DNA of 22,828 nucleotides. It comes from Clostridiales bacterium UBA4959 (GTDB lineage Bacteria; Bacillota; Clostridia; Oscillospirales; CAG-272). Where the stretch lies: positions 5,436 through 28,263 of the forward strand of contig DHAH01000113.1 of NCBI GenBank assembly GCA_002397345.1. The letters are read 5' to 3'. Below are positions 8,051 to 14,965 of this stretch, piece after piece (position 1 is the stretch's first letter; each line of letters begins with the position of its first letter). Position numbers and translations under genes: made by a program. A model generated the notes under the pieces. That model was not told the DNA's origin, searched no databases, and worked only from the letters and a program-made list of their open reading frames with translations.

Positions 8051-8146
8051 ATTAACCCATGGTTGCGGGGGTCTGGGGGTGGTCGGCGTGCGCACACGCT
8101 AACGCCCCCGCGCGTATCTCCGTTCCCCCGTTCCCTCGTTCCCCTG
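8051..8146 (-). repeat. Family B operon-end hairpin repeat (copy B1)
   Basis: Read on the minus strand, directly after the aldolase TAA, come three spaced GGGAACG units, then GATACGCGCGGGGG, an internal hairpin (GCGTG-TGCG-CACGC), the closing arm CCCCCAGACCCCCGCA and CATGGGTTAATA. The outer parts match copies B2 and B3; the hairpin interior differs. There is no T-run. The stretch between the uvrC stop (7952) and this element holds nothing else I can assign. Confidence 0.6.
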
Positions 8147-8764
8147 TTATTTCAGCGCGTCGAGCTGCTCTTTTGTCAGCGGCTTCACGACGCCCATAAC
8201 ATATTTGGTCAGCATTATTATACGCGCGTAGCCTTCGGCTGACTCCATACGATGCCACGCTTCGGTAAGGTTCTCACCCCACGCGACCAAACCGTGGTGC
8301 GCGAGCAATATTGCCTTGTGGTCACGGAGGTACGGTACAATCGATTCACCAACAGCTTGCGTACCGGGCTGCGCATAAGGCGCGCAGGGCACCTCGCCCA
8401 ACAATACCGCCGCTTCGGGGTAGATGGGCAGATCGAGCGGCTGCTCCGCGACGGCAAACGCGGTTGAATACGGCGGATGCGCGTGTACCACCGCATTTAT
8501 CGCGGGATTTTCTTTGTATATGCGCAGATGCATATCAGTTTCGGAGGATTTATGTCTGTCTCCCGCGATAATCTCACCCTCCGGGTTCAGACGCAGCAGC
8601 ATATCAAGGCTCATGTCACCTTTTGACACGCCGGTCGGAGTAATCCATATACTGCCGTCGCCGTCGCGCACGCTGATGTTTCCGTCGTTTGCCGCGACGA
8701 AGCCGCGCTCATACATTTTTCTGCCGATTTCTATTATTTTAAGGGGCAATTCAGATTCGTTCAT
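8147..8764 (-). CDS. Class II aldolase (L-fuculose-phosphate / ribulose-5-phosphate epimerase-like)
   Basis: The 205-residue product belongs to the zinc-dependent class II aldolase/adducin (AraD/FucA) family, cytosolic enzymes that cleave or epimerise sugar phosphates. Family residues are in register: the phosphate loop NDGNISVRD (26-34), TGVSKG (44-49), catalytic Glu75 in SSETDMH, zinc ligands His94 and His96 in VHAHPP, and His157 in AHHGLVAWG. Length suits FucA rather than the longer AraD. The substrate is uncertain: fuculose-1-phosphate, 5-methylthioribulose or another phosphoketose are all possible. ATG 8762-8764 is chosen over the longer open frame because it gives the normal N-terminus and is preceded by GGCGGT at eight bases. 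No sugar kinase or isomerase is adjacent. Its 3' end abuts repeat B1. Confidence 0.88.
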   Translation of the reverse strand: MNESELPLKIIEIGRKMYERGFVAANDGNISVRDGDGSIWITPTGVSKGDMSLDMLLRLNPEGEIIAGDRHKSSETDMHLRIYKENPAINAVVHAHPPYSTAFAVAEQPLDLPIYPEAAVLLGEVPCAPYAQPGTQAVGESIVPYLRDHKAILLAHHGLVAWGENLTEAWHRMESAEGYARIIMLTKYVMGVVKPLTKEQLDALK

Positions 8765-8793
8765 TATTTTACCGCCATATATATTATAAGAAT

Positions 8794-8822
8794 ATTTTAT
8801 CATATCCGGCGGTTGTTTGCAA
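8794..8822 (-). promoter_or_regulatory. Putative promoter for the class II aldolase
   Basis: On the minus strand, TTGCAA (8817-8822) and TAAAAT (8794-8799) are spaced by 17 bases, about 30 bases before the start codon. A second TATAAT (8783-8788) lies closer to the gene but without a good -35. Confidence 0.45.
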
Positions 8823-8920
8823 CAGAAAAACACGAGCCGCCCGGTCTTGTTATAACTCCGAACGGACAGCGCAAAGCGATGTATTTTAATCAGGAAAAAC
8901 AGGACGCACCGATAAAAATT

Positions 8921-8997
8921 ATTATTCCTATATCTGCGGAGGGTCTGGGGGGACATCTTATGTCCCCCCAGCGTCTCCCCGTATCCCCGTCACCCCG
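8921..8997 (-). repeat. Family B operon-end hairpin repeat (copy B2)
   Basis: On the minus strand, following the TGA of the IMPACT gene, are GGGGTGAC/GGGGATAC/GGGGAGAC units, then a perfect 12-bp stem, CTGGGGGGACAT with ATGTCCCCCCAG, around a 3-base loop (8945-8971), then ACCCTCCGCAGATAT and GGAATAATAATTT. The outer sequence aligns with B1 and B3. No poly-T follows the stem directly. Confidence 0.68.
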
Positions 8998-9627
8998 TCA
9001 CCCCGTTCTCGGGCGCAGTTCTTCGCCTATAATGTCAATCACCGATTTGCCGTTGGTCAGCGCCAGAACGCGTTCGCGGACAGCGTCGAGCGCTGACGCT
9101 TCGGCGGCGAGCGTAAGCGCCACCTCCGCGCCGAAATCCTCCGATTCGATTAGCGCACCCATGCGGGGCAGCTCATACACCAGCTTCTGATAGTCCGAAT
9201 AATTCGCCGTCAGGCTAAACAGCGCGAAAGGCGTCCATACGGCTATCCCGGCGGCATCGACAGCCGCTGCCGCCGCCGCCTGATAGGCACGCACCAGTCC
9301 GCCCGCGCCGAGCAATATCCCGCCGAAATAACGCGTAACCACCACTGCGCTGTCGTCCAAACCCGATTTGCGTAAAATATCGAGCACGGGCAAACCGGCG
9401 GTACCCTGCGGCTCGCCGTCGTCAAAGCAGCGCGCAACCGCTCCGCCGCGCAATGTATATGCCCACACGTTGTGCGTCGCATCGGAAAATTCAGCCTTTT
9501 TGGCGCGTATGAACGCCTGCGCCGCCTCCTCGTCGGAAACAGGCGCGGCGTGTCCGATGAAGCGCGACTTGCGTTCGATAAACTCTGCCGACGCGGATTT
9601 AGCGAGCGATTTTTTATTTCCCGCCAT
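8998..9627 (-). CDS. IMPACT / YigZ family protein
   Basis: The 209-residue product is a conserved cytosolic protein of the IMPACT (YigZ) family, which has an N-terminal ribosomal-S5-like fold and a smaller C-terminal domain; the bacterial role is unsettled, with suggested links to translation and nucleic-acid binding. Signature stretches are clear: DATHNVWAY (49-57), DDGEPQGTAGLPVL (69-82) and VVTRYFGGILLGAGGLVRAY (96-115). Length is typical. Its ATG (9625-9627) overlaps by one base the TAA of the upstream homocysteine methyltransferase gene (TAATG), so the two should be translationally coupled. It is the last gene of that minus-strand unit, ending directly at repeat B2. Confidence 0.9.
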   Translation of the reverse strand: MAGNKKSLAKSASAEFIERKSRFIGHAAPVSDEEAAQAFIRAKKAEFSDATHNVWAYTLRGGAVARCFDDGEPQGTAGLPVLDILRKSGLDDSAVVVTRYFGGILLGAGGLVRAYQAAAAAAVDAAGIAVWTPFALFSLTANYSDYQKLVYELPRMGALIESEDFGAEVALTLAAEASALDAVRERVLALTNGKSVIDIIGEELRPRTG

Positions 9628-10793
9628 TATATTACGAGCAGTTTCCCGCAGTATTCGCGTTTGACCGTGCTGCAGGCTGCGCTATCGCCTGTCAGCGCAA
9701 GCGGAAATGGCAGCAGCGCGGCGTTCTCACATAAAAACTCCGCGTCGGCGGCGTTCTCTACCCTCACAAGCGCGAAATCGTCGTCGAATTCGAATAAATC
9801 CTCGTCCGCGGCAACAGGTTCGGGCAGATTTTGCATGTCAACCACCGCGCTGCGTTTCGCGTTGCAAATTATATGCGAGCTGTCGAACATCTCGAGCGAT
9901 TCAGGCGGCGTGAAGCCGTCAATCGCGGCGCGGATACGTTTTATATACTCCGCGTCAGAGCCGCAGCAACCGCCGAGGATATATATTCCCGCGCGCAGGA
10001 ACTTGGGTACAAAAATGCCAAATCCATCTGCGTCGAGGTCGAACACACGTCCCTCCGGCGTGTCGTGTGGCATTCCGGCGTTGGGTTTCGCGATGAGCGG
10101 TATACCAAGACCTGCCGCGTAAGGCGCAAGCGGAACGAGCGTACGCAGCATATCGCCCGGCCCGACCGAACAGTTTGCGCCGAAGGCACTGACGCCGATA
10201 TCCGCAAGCGTCAAGAGCGCACACTTCATATCGTCGCCCGACATGGTGCGCCCGTTTTTATCCACGGTGAGCGTGACGAACACCGGTTTATCCGACACAC
10301 TGCGGATGCCCATGACCGCCGCTCTCGCCTCGGCAAGGCTGATATTTGTCTCGGACATGAAAAAATCGACATAAGGTTCGAGCGCCTTCGCCTGCTCGGC
10401 ATAGACGGCGGCGAGATCGGAGAGCGACGCGTCGCCGTATGGGCGCAGGAACAAACCCGTGGGCGACATATCGCCGCCGATGAATCCGCAGCCGCAAACC
10501 TCGCGCGTAAGTACTGCGAGCGCCGCGTTGCGCGTCTCACAGTCGTGCAGCCCGTGACGCGCCAGCGACGGACGGTTGCCCCCGAAGGTAGGGGCAAGCA
10601 CCGCGTCCGATCCGGCGCTGTAATATTCGCGCTGGATGCACTGTATGACTCCGGGATTTTTAAGCACCCAATCCTCGGGGCAGGCGCCGTTTGGCATACC
10701 GCCGCGCATGAGCGCAGTGCCCGTGGCGCCGTCAAGCGCCATAGGCAGCGGGAATTGTTTGGGGAAACGATGAAATATGTCGTGCGGTTTCAT
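9627..10793 (-). CDS. Homocysteine S-methyltransferase family protein
   Basis: The 388-residue product carries the zinc-dependent Hcy-binding barrel used in methionine synthesis or S-methyl transfer. It starts with the glycine-rich LDGATGTALMRGG (20-32), and the three zinc cysteines are present: Cys208 in GANCSVGPG, and Cys276-Cys277 in ILGGCCGSD. About 95 residues follow the barrel, with an acidic DEDLFEFDDDF segment; this tail is longer than in simple Hcy methyltransferases and I cannot assign it. No pterin- or cobalamin-binding domain is present, so the methyl donor is unknown; it could be half of a split cobalamin methionine synthase or a BhmT/S-methylmethionine enzyme. AGAGGA ahead of ATG 10791-10793 fixes the start. 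It follows the GH2 gene, with repeat A2 between. Confidence 0.85.
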   Translation of the reverse strand: MKPHDIFHRFPKQFPLPMALDGATGTALMRGGMPNGACPEDWVLKNPGVIQCIQREYYSAGSDAVLAPTFGGNRPSLARHGLHDCETRNAALAVLTREVCGCGFIGGDMSPTGLFLRPYGDASLSDLAAVYAEQAKALEPYVDFFMSETNISLAEARAAVMGIRSVSDKPVFVTLTVDKNGRTMSGDDMKCALLTLADIGVSAFGANCSVGPGDMLRTLVPLAPYAAGLGIPLIAKPNAGMPHDTPEGRVFDLDADGFGIFVPKFLRAGIYILGGCCGSDAEYIKRIRAAIDGFTPPESLEMFDSSHIICNAKRSAVVDMQNLPEPVAADEDLFEFDDDFALVRVENAADAEFLCENAALLPFPLALTGDSAACSTVKREYCGKLLVI

Positions 10794-10830
10794 AGGGATT
10801 CCTCTGTGTAAAATTTGTGGGGATTTCGGT

Positions 10831-10895
10831 GTAGGGGCGGCGTTTTGCCGCCCTCTGTCTGGGTGGTTCGCGCGGGCGGCAGGCACCGCCCCTAC
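10831..10895 (-). repeat. Family A repeat with perfect terminal inverted repeats (copy A2)
   Basis: GTAGGGGCGG (10831-10840) and CCGCCCCTAC (10886-10895) are perfect 10-base inverted ends of a 65-bp unit, with an internal GGCGGC/GCCGCC hairpin. On the minus strand it begins four bases after the GH2 stop codon. It looks like a miniature mobile or REP-like element and lies between two co-directional genes. Confidence 0.7.
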
Positions 10896-10899
10896 GCGA

Positions 10900-13131
10900 T
10901 TACCCTTTATAATTTTTTATAAATTCCACGACCGCCTGTTTATCTGCGTGTGGCTGCTCGTCGCTTACCACGAAGAACATGTATGTGTTCGTATCGCTGC
11001 GCGCGCCGTCGGAGGTAATACATTCCGCGTAGAATACGCGTCCCGCGCCTGCGATTTTCCACTCGAAACCGCCGCCGAACGACGCGATTTTATTTTTTGC
11101 GGAGTCGAGAATATTAACCGTTATTTCGCAATTTTCGCCGCGCGCGTCGTCGCGGGTATCGTCATGCACAAACGGCGTGCCCTTGAACACTTCGCCCTCG
11201 CGCCAGGCTAGCTTGTCGTAACGCAGCGAAATGTGGAACGGCTTGAAAGCGTCGCGGTAGAACCAATACGCGAATTTCGGACGCATATAATAGTCGATAA
11301 CCGAGGTGCAGGATACGTTCGGCCACGGTTCGTTGAACTGCCATATTATTGAGCCGCAGTTGTGCCACGCGCGGCGACGGTTCGCCTCCAGCGCGTAACG
11401 GATGCCCTCCGCCTGCATGTACTGACTGAGCGCGACGAACAGCTCTAAATCATCAATTTCACCGAAGATAGGCAGCTCACGGTAGCCGTAGGTATCCCAC
11501 CACTCGCCGTGATGCCGCCATGTGAAGTTTTCGGCGACGGTCGTGACCTTGCGGTTGGCGGGCGCGAGGATTGTGAGCAGCGACTCGTAGTTTGTCATGC
11601 CGTCGTTGCCGAATTCACTGTGGAGCTGGCTGGGAGAGGTGTTGTACAGCGTGTACTGACCCTCTACTCCGGCATATTTCCACGGGCCGTGCACGTCGTG
11701 GTTGTCCTCCGGCCGGCTTGCGTCTATATTGCCCAGCGGTCCGGACGCCGAGGTGGGCAGCATGAGCCGGTCGGGATCGAGCCGGTTCGCGATCTCCTTG
11801 AGCATTGCGATATTTTTGTTCGCGTAAGTCGCGGGTATCCATTTATCGCTGGGATCAAACAGCTCGTTGCCGCCGCTCCAGAAGGTGAGCGACACATGAT
11901 TGCGTTTCTCGCGCACGGCTGTCTCCGCGGTCGCTGCGCAAAGCCGCAAAAACTCCGGACGCTCGGACGGCGTGTTGTCGATACCCGAGGACGACTGGAT
12001 GAACTCCTGCCAAACCATTATACCATAACAGTCGCAGAGCTCATAGAAATCTTCGCTTTCGATGATACCGCCGCCCCACACGCGGATCAGGTTTACCCCC
12101 GCGTTTTTAGCCAGTGTCAGCATCTTGTCATAACGCTCGCGCGTCACAGTGCCGTACATATGGTCGAGCGGCGTGATGTTCACGCCCTTCAAATAGATGC
12201 GTTTGCCGTTGACACGCACCACATAGGGCAGCGATTCGCCGTTCGCCCCCTCGCAGCGTTCATATGAAAGCGTGCGAAGACCGACTTTAAAGGTTTTTGT
12301 GTCGGAAAGGGTTCCCGATTTATCGTACAGCTCAACCGACAGCTCGTACAGCGGCTGCCCGCCGTATCCGTTGGGATTCCACAGCTTGGGGTTTGCCGCC
12401 GGCATCTCGAGCGTACATGACGCACAGCCCTCTGATTCCGCGACGGTTTTACCGCAATATGACAGCTTCGCTCGCAATTTCCCTTCTCCGGCTACTTCCG
12501 CGGCGTATGTGACTTTACCGTCCAGCCAGCGGATGTGCGACGATTCTATCGTCGCTCCGCCGACCGCCTCGAAATACACGCTGTCATACAGCCCGAGGTT
12601 TATCAGGCGCGTGCTGAAGTCCCATTTATAGTTGAACCGCGCCTTTTGCGTGAAGGTTTGGCTGGTGTAACCTATCTGACCCATCTCGTCGGGCGCGCTC
12701 TCGATTACGACCTGCACGGTGTTGTCGCCGCCGAAATTTACATAATCGGTAACGTCGAGTGTGGTGTGCGTATACATGCCCTCATGCTCGACTTTCGGCA
12801 TTTGGTTGAAGAATATGTGCGCCTTATAATCTATACCCCGCAGCACGAGCCTTATACGGCGTCCGCACAGTTCTTCCGGGATGACGCATGTTGTGCGGTA
12901 CATCCACCAGCGCTGCGGAACCCACTCGCATTTAAGCGAGTTCAGCTCGTAATACGGGTCCTCAATCAGCCCCGCGCGCAGCAGGTCCATATGTATCGAG
13001 CCGGGCACCTTCGCCGGTATGCTCGGCGTAATACCGCCGTGTATGGCGCCTGTTTCGACTGAACGGCCCCATATCGCCGTATAGGGCCAAAATCCCGCAA
13101 GCTGCCAGTCGGTGAGATATTGGAAAATCAT
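10900..13131 (-). CDS. Glycoside hydrolase family 2 protein, beta-mannosidase-like
   Basis: The 743-residue product is a retaining exo-glycosidase of GH2. The N-terminal sugar-binding domain is most like beta-mannosidases (VPGSIHMDLLRAG, DPYYELN at 58-64, ARFNYKWDFSTRLINLGLYD at 164-183 in the place of 'kfrfnYKWDWsPrLvniGiwd'). A beta-sandwich follows, then the catalytic barrel starting near 305. The acid/base is Glu423 in FWSGGNELFD and the likely nucleophile is Glu506 in LHSEFG. There is no signal peptide, so it should be cytosolic and act on imported oligosaccharides. WSGGNE differs from the usual WSGNNE, so the sugar specificity is open. GGAGG lies 11 bases before ATG 13129-13131. Its own promoter overlaps a palindrome. 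Confidence 0.85.
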   Translation of the reverse strand: MIFQYLTDWQLAGFWPYTAIWGRSVETGAIHGGITPSIPAKVPGSIHMDLLRAGLIEDPYYELNSLKCEWVPQRWWMYRTTCVIPEELCGRRIRLVLRGIDYKAHIFFNQMPKVEHEGMYTHTTLDVTDYVNFGGDNTVQVVIESAPDEMGQIGYTSQTFTQKARFNYKWDFSTRLINLGLYDSVYFEAVGGATIESSHIRWLDGKVTYAAEVAGEGKLRAKLSYCGKTVAESEGCASCTLEMPAANPKLWNPNGYGGQPLYELSVELYDKSGTLSDTKTFKVGLRTLSYERCEGANGESLPYVVRVNGKRIYLKGVNITPLDHMYGTVTRERYDKMLTLAKNAGVNLIRVWGGGIIESEDFYELCDCYGIMVWQEFIQSSSGIDNTPSERPEFLRLCAATAETAVREKRNHVSLTFWSGGNELFDPSDKWIPATYANKNIAMLKEIANRLDPDRLMLPTSASGPLGNIDASRPEDNHDVHGPWKYAGVEGQYTLYNTSPSQLHSEFGNDGMTNYESLLTILAPANRKVTTVAENFTWRHHGEWWDTYGYRELPIFGEIDDLELFVALSQYMQAEGIRYALEANRRRAWHNCGSIIWQFNEPWPNVSCTSVIDYYMRPKFAYWFYRDAFKPFHISLRYDKLAWREGEVFKGTPFVHDDTRDDARGENCEITVNILDSAKNKIASFGGGFEWKIAGAGRVFYAECITSDGARSDTNTYMFFVVSDEQPHADKQAVVEFIKNYKG

Positions 13132-13153
13132 TGATTATAAAACCTCCGATATT

Positions 13154-13175
13154 TATCATATTACCGAATATGATA
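13154..13175. promoter_or_regulatory. 22-bp palindrome, putative operator of the GH2 gene
   Basis: TATCATATT and AATATGATA are perfect 9-base arms around ACCG. The right arm contains the -10 hexamer of the GH2 promoter (13170-13175) and the left arm covers the expected start of transcription, a classical repressor position. A second inverted pair, ATTGAC/GTCAAT (13180-13199), covers the -35. The regulator is unknown and not in the window. Confidence 0.55.
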
Positions 13176-13198
13176 TATCATTGACCTCACACTGTCAA
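13170..13198 (-). promoter_or_regulatory. Promoter of the GH2-Hcy-IMPACT unit
   Basis: On the minus strand, a perfect TTGACA (13193-13198), a 17-base spacer and TATCAT (13170-13175), about 39 bases ahead of the GH2 start codon. Confidence 0.7.
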
Positions 13199-13281
13199 TC
13201 GTAAATATATAAATATGTTAACACCATATAACGCTATCGCCGCTGTTTATACATTGCCGTTTATAAATATGCACTTCGATA

Positions 13282-13310
13282 TTGACTTTATTATAATTAT
13301 GCAATATAAT
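13282..13310 (+). promoter_or_regulatory. Promoter of the amino-acid ABC transporter operon
   Basis: TTGACT (13282-13287), a 17-base spacer and a perfect TATAAT (13305-13310), 34 bases before the start codon at 13345, which has GGAGGA at nine bases. It diverges from the GH2 promoter about 85 bases away. Confidence 0.8.
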
Positions 13311-13344
13311 ATAAACGATAAATAAACTATGGAGGAATATATCA

Positions 13345-14160
13345 ATGCATAAATTCTTTAAAGCCGCGTCTGCGGCGCTTACAGCCGTGATTTTCGCCGC
13401 GGTAATCTCCGGCTGCGCGTCTGCTCCCGCGAATACAGTCTTTTCCGTCGACGATCTGCCGGGCAAAAAGATCGGAGTCCAGCTTGGCACCACCGGGGAC
13501 ACCTACGCTTCGGATTATGAAAAGCCCGAGGATGAGGCTCAACCTAAATCCGTCGTCGAGCGCTATAAAAAGGGCTCGGAAGCCGTTTTGGCGCTTAAGC
13601 AGGGCAAAATCGACTGTGTTATAATCGACAGCGAGCCGGCAAAGGAATACGTTTCCCAAAACAGCGACCTTAAAATCCTTGACGATCCCTTCGCGCTGGA
13701 GGATTACGCCATCTGTGTCGCGAAGAACAACCCCCTCAAAGATAAAATCAACACCGCGCTCTCCGAGCTGAAAGCGGACGGCACTGTGAAAAAGATTATC
13801 GACAACTACATAGGCGACGACACAAAGGGCAAGACGCCTTACCCCTCTCCGGAAGGGATCGACCGTGCCAACGGCACGCTGACAATGGCTACAAACGCGC
13901 AGTTCGCACCCTACGAGTTCATTGAGGGCGAAAAGATTGTCGGCATCGACGCCGATTTAGCACAGGCCATCGCAGACAAGCTGGGTATGAGCCTTAAAAT
14001 AGAGGACATGGAATTCTCGTCCATTATCGCCGCCGTGCAGTCGGGTAAAGCCGATTTCGGCGCAGCGGGCATGACGATAACCGACGACAGGCTGATCAGC
14101 GTCGATTTTACCGATTCCTATACCACCTCGACGCAGGTTATAATCGTCCGCGCTAAATAA
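13345..14160 (+). CDS. Polar amino-acid ABC transporter binding lipoprotein, circularly permuted
   Basis: This 271-residue secreted lipoprotein should capture an amino acid for the permease and ATPase that follow. The signal is clear: basic start, hydrophobic core, lipobox VISGC with Cys24. The mature part is built from typical SBP family 3 (PF00497) segments, but in the wrong order. Residues 34-157 (SVDDLPGKKIGVQLGTTGDT to IIDNYIG) are what is normally the second half, including VIIDSEPA and the C-terminal helix ALSELKADGTVKKII. Then a linker (about 158-176) leads to what is normally the N-terminus, GTLTMATNAQFAPYEF (177-192), VGIDADLAQAIADKLG, and MTITDDRL with the usual ligand Arg249. It ends at STQVIIVRA, the hinge strand. 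Start, promoter and ribosome site are excellent, so this is not debris. Confidence 0.9.
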   Translation: MHKFFKAASAALTAVIFAAVISGCASAPANTVFSVDDLPGKKIGVQLGTTGDTYASDYEKPEDEAQPKSVVERYKKGSEAVLALKQGKIDCVIIDSEPAKEYVSQNSDLKILDDPFALEDYAICVAKNNPLKDKINTALSELKADGTVKKIIDNYIGDDTKGKTPYPSPEGIDRANGTLTMATNAQFAPYEFIEGEKIVGIDADLAQAIADKLGMSLKIEDMEFSSIIAAVQSGKADFGAAGMTITDDRLISVDFTDSYTTSTQVIIVRAK

Positions 14161-14178
14161 ATAAGTTTGGATTTCAAA

Positions 14179-14220
14179 AAAGGCGGGGGTTCCTTTTCTT
14201 GCACACCCTGCCTTTATTTT
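14179..14220 (+). terminator. Hairpin between binding protein and permease, probable partial terminator
   Basis: AAAGGC (14179-14184) pairs with GCCTTT (14210-14215), with a further GGGT/ACCC inner stem (14187-14190 with 14205-14208), followed by ATTTT. Such an attenuating stem would let the binding protein be made in excess of the permease, a known pattern in ABC operons; here that is inference. Confidence 0.5.
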
Positions 14221-14227
14221 ATGTAAT

Positions 14228-14965
14228 ATGAGTGAATTTTTCAACAATATCGTTCTTTGGCTGTCTGGTATCTGGACGGCTTTCCGCACGGATTTCATAA
14301 ACAACTTCATCACCGACAACCGCTGGCGCTGGCTGGTAAGCGGATTATTAACAACGCTGAAAATCACTTTTTTGGCGGCTATAATCGGCATCATCCTCGG
14401 ATTTTTGGTCGCCATTATACGCACCGCGCGCATTCAAACAGGCAAGCTGCGGTTTCTTGACACGCTCTGCCGTATATATATAACGGTTATACGCGGCACA
14501 CCGGTTGTTATCCAGTTGCTTATCATATATTATGTCGTTTTCGCTTCTGTATCGATTGATAAAACGATTGTCGCGGTAATTGCTTTCGGCATTAACTCTG
14601 GCGCGTATGTCGCCGAGATCGTGCGCGCGGGTATAATGTCTATCGACAAGGGGCAGTTCGAGGCGGGACGCAGTCTGGGTCTGAACAACGCCAAAACCAT
14701 GCAGTATATAATTCTTCCACAGGCGTTTAAAAACGTGCTGCCCGCACTGGCAAACGAATTCATCACGCTGCTTAAAGAAACTTCTGTTTCGGGCTATATC
14801 GCCACTATGGACCTTGCTAAAGCCGGCGACTTGATCCAAAGCCGCACATATTCGGCATTCATGCCGCTCATCGCGGTTGCGCTGATCTATCTCGGGCTTG
14901 TAATGTTTATGACAGCAGGTGTAAACCGGCTTGAAAGGAGGCTGCGCCGCAGTGATAACCGTTAA
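14228..14965 (+). CDS. Polar amino-acid ABC transporter permease (HisM/GlnP type)
   Basis: The 245-residue membrane protein forms the channel of the amino-acid importer. It has about five hydrophobic helices, the family's [19 protein letters not shown] start of the transport domain (40-58), [15 protein letters not shown], and the cytoplasmic EAA loop [30 protein letters not shown], which docks on the ATPase (here cited as two parts, [14 protein letters not shown] and [13 protein letters not shown]). Length is normal if somewhat long at the N-terminus. No Shine-Dalgarno sequence precedes ATG 14228; instead the terminator T-run and a start-stop pair ATGTAA (14221-14226) lie just upstream, so initiation may be weak or coupled. 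The end overlaps the ATPase start by 14 bases. Confidence 0.93.
   Translation: MSEFFNNIVLWLSGIWTAFRTDFINNFITDNRWRWLVSGLLTTLKITFLAAIIGIILGFLVAIIRTARIQTGKLRFLDTLCRIYITVIRGTPVVIQLLIIYYVVFASVSIDKTIVAVIAFGINSGAYVAEIVRAGIMSIDKGQFEAGRSLGLNNAKTMQYIILPQAFKNVLPALANEFITLLKETSVSGYIATMDLAKAGDLIQSRTYSAFMPLIAVALIYLGLVMFMTAGVNRLERRLRRSDNR

Noticed and set aside
8051..8150. Spaced G-rich units after the aldolase and IMPACT genes as a CRISPR array or tandem satellite
   Set aside because: Units are only 7-9 bases, imperfect and few, with no spacers; they are better explained as the lead part of family B.
9831..10811. Long plus-strand open frame (326 codons) antisense to the homocysteine methyltransferase gene
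   Set aside because: It is a shadow of GC-rich codon use on the opposite strand; the minus-strand protein has clear family motifs, and this frame gives an Arg/His-rich product without recognisable pattern or ribosome site.
11509..12267. Plus-strand open frame (252 codons) within the GH2 gene
   Set aside because: Same explanation; catalytic GH2 motifs lie on the minus strand.
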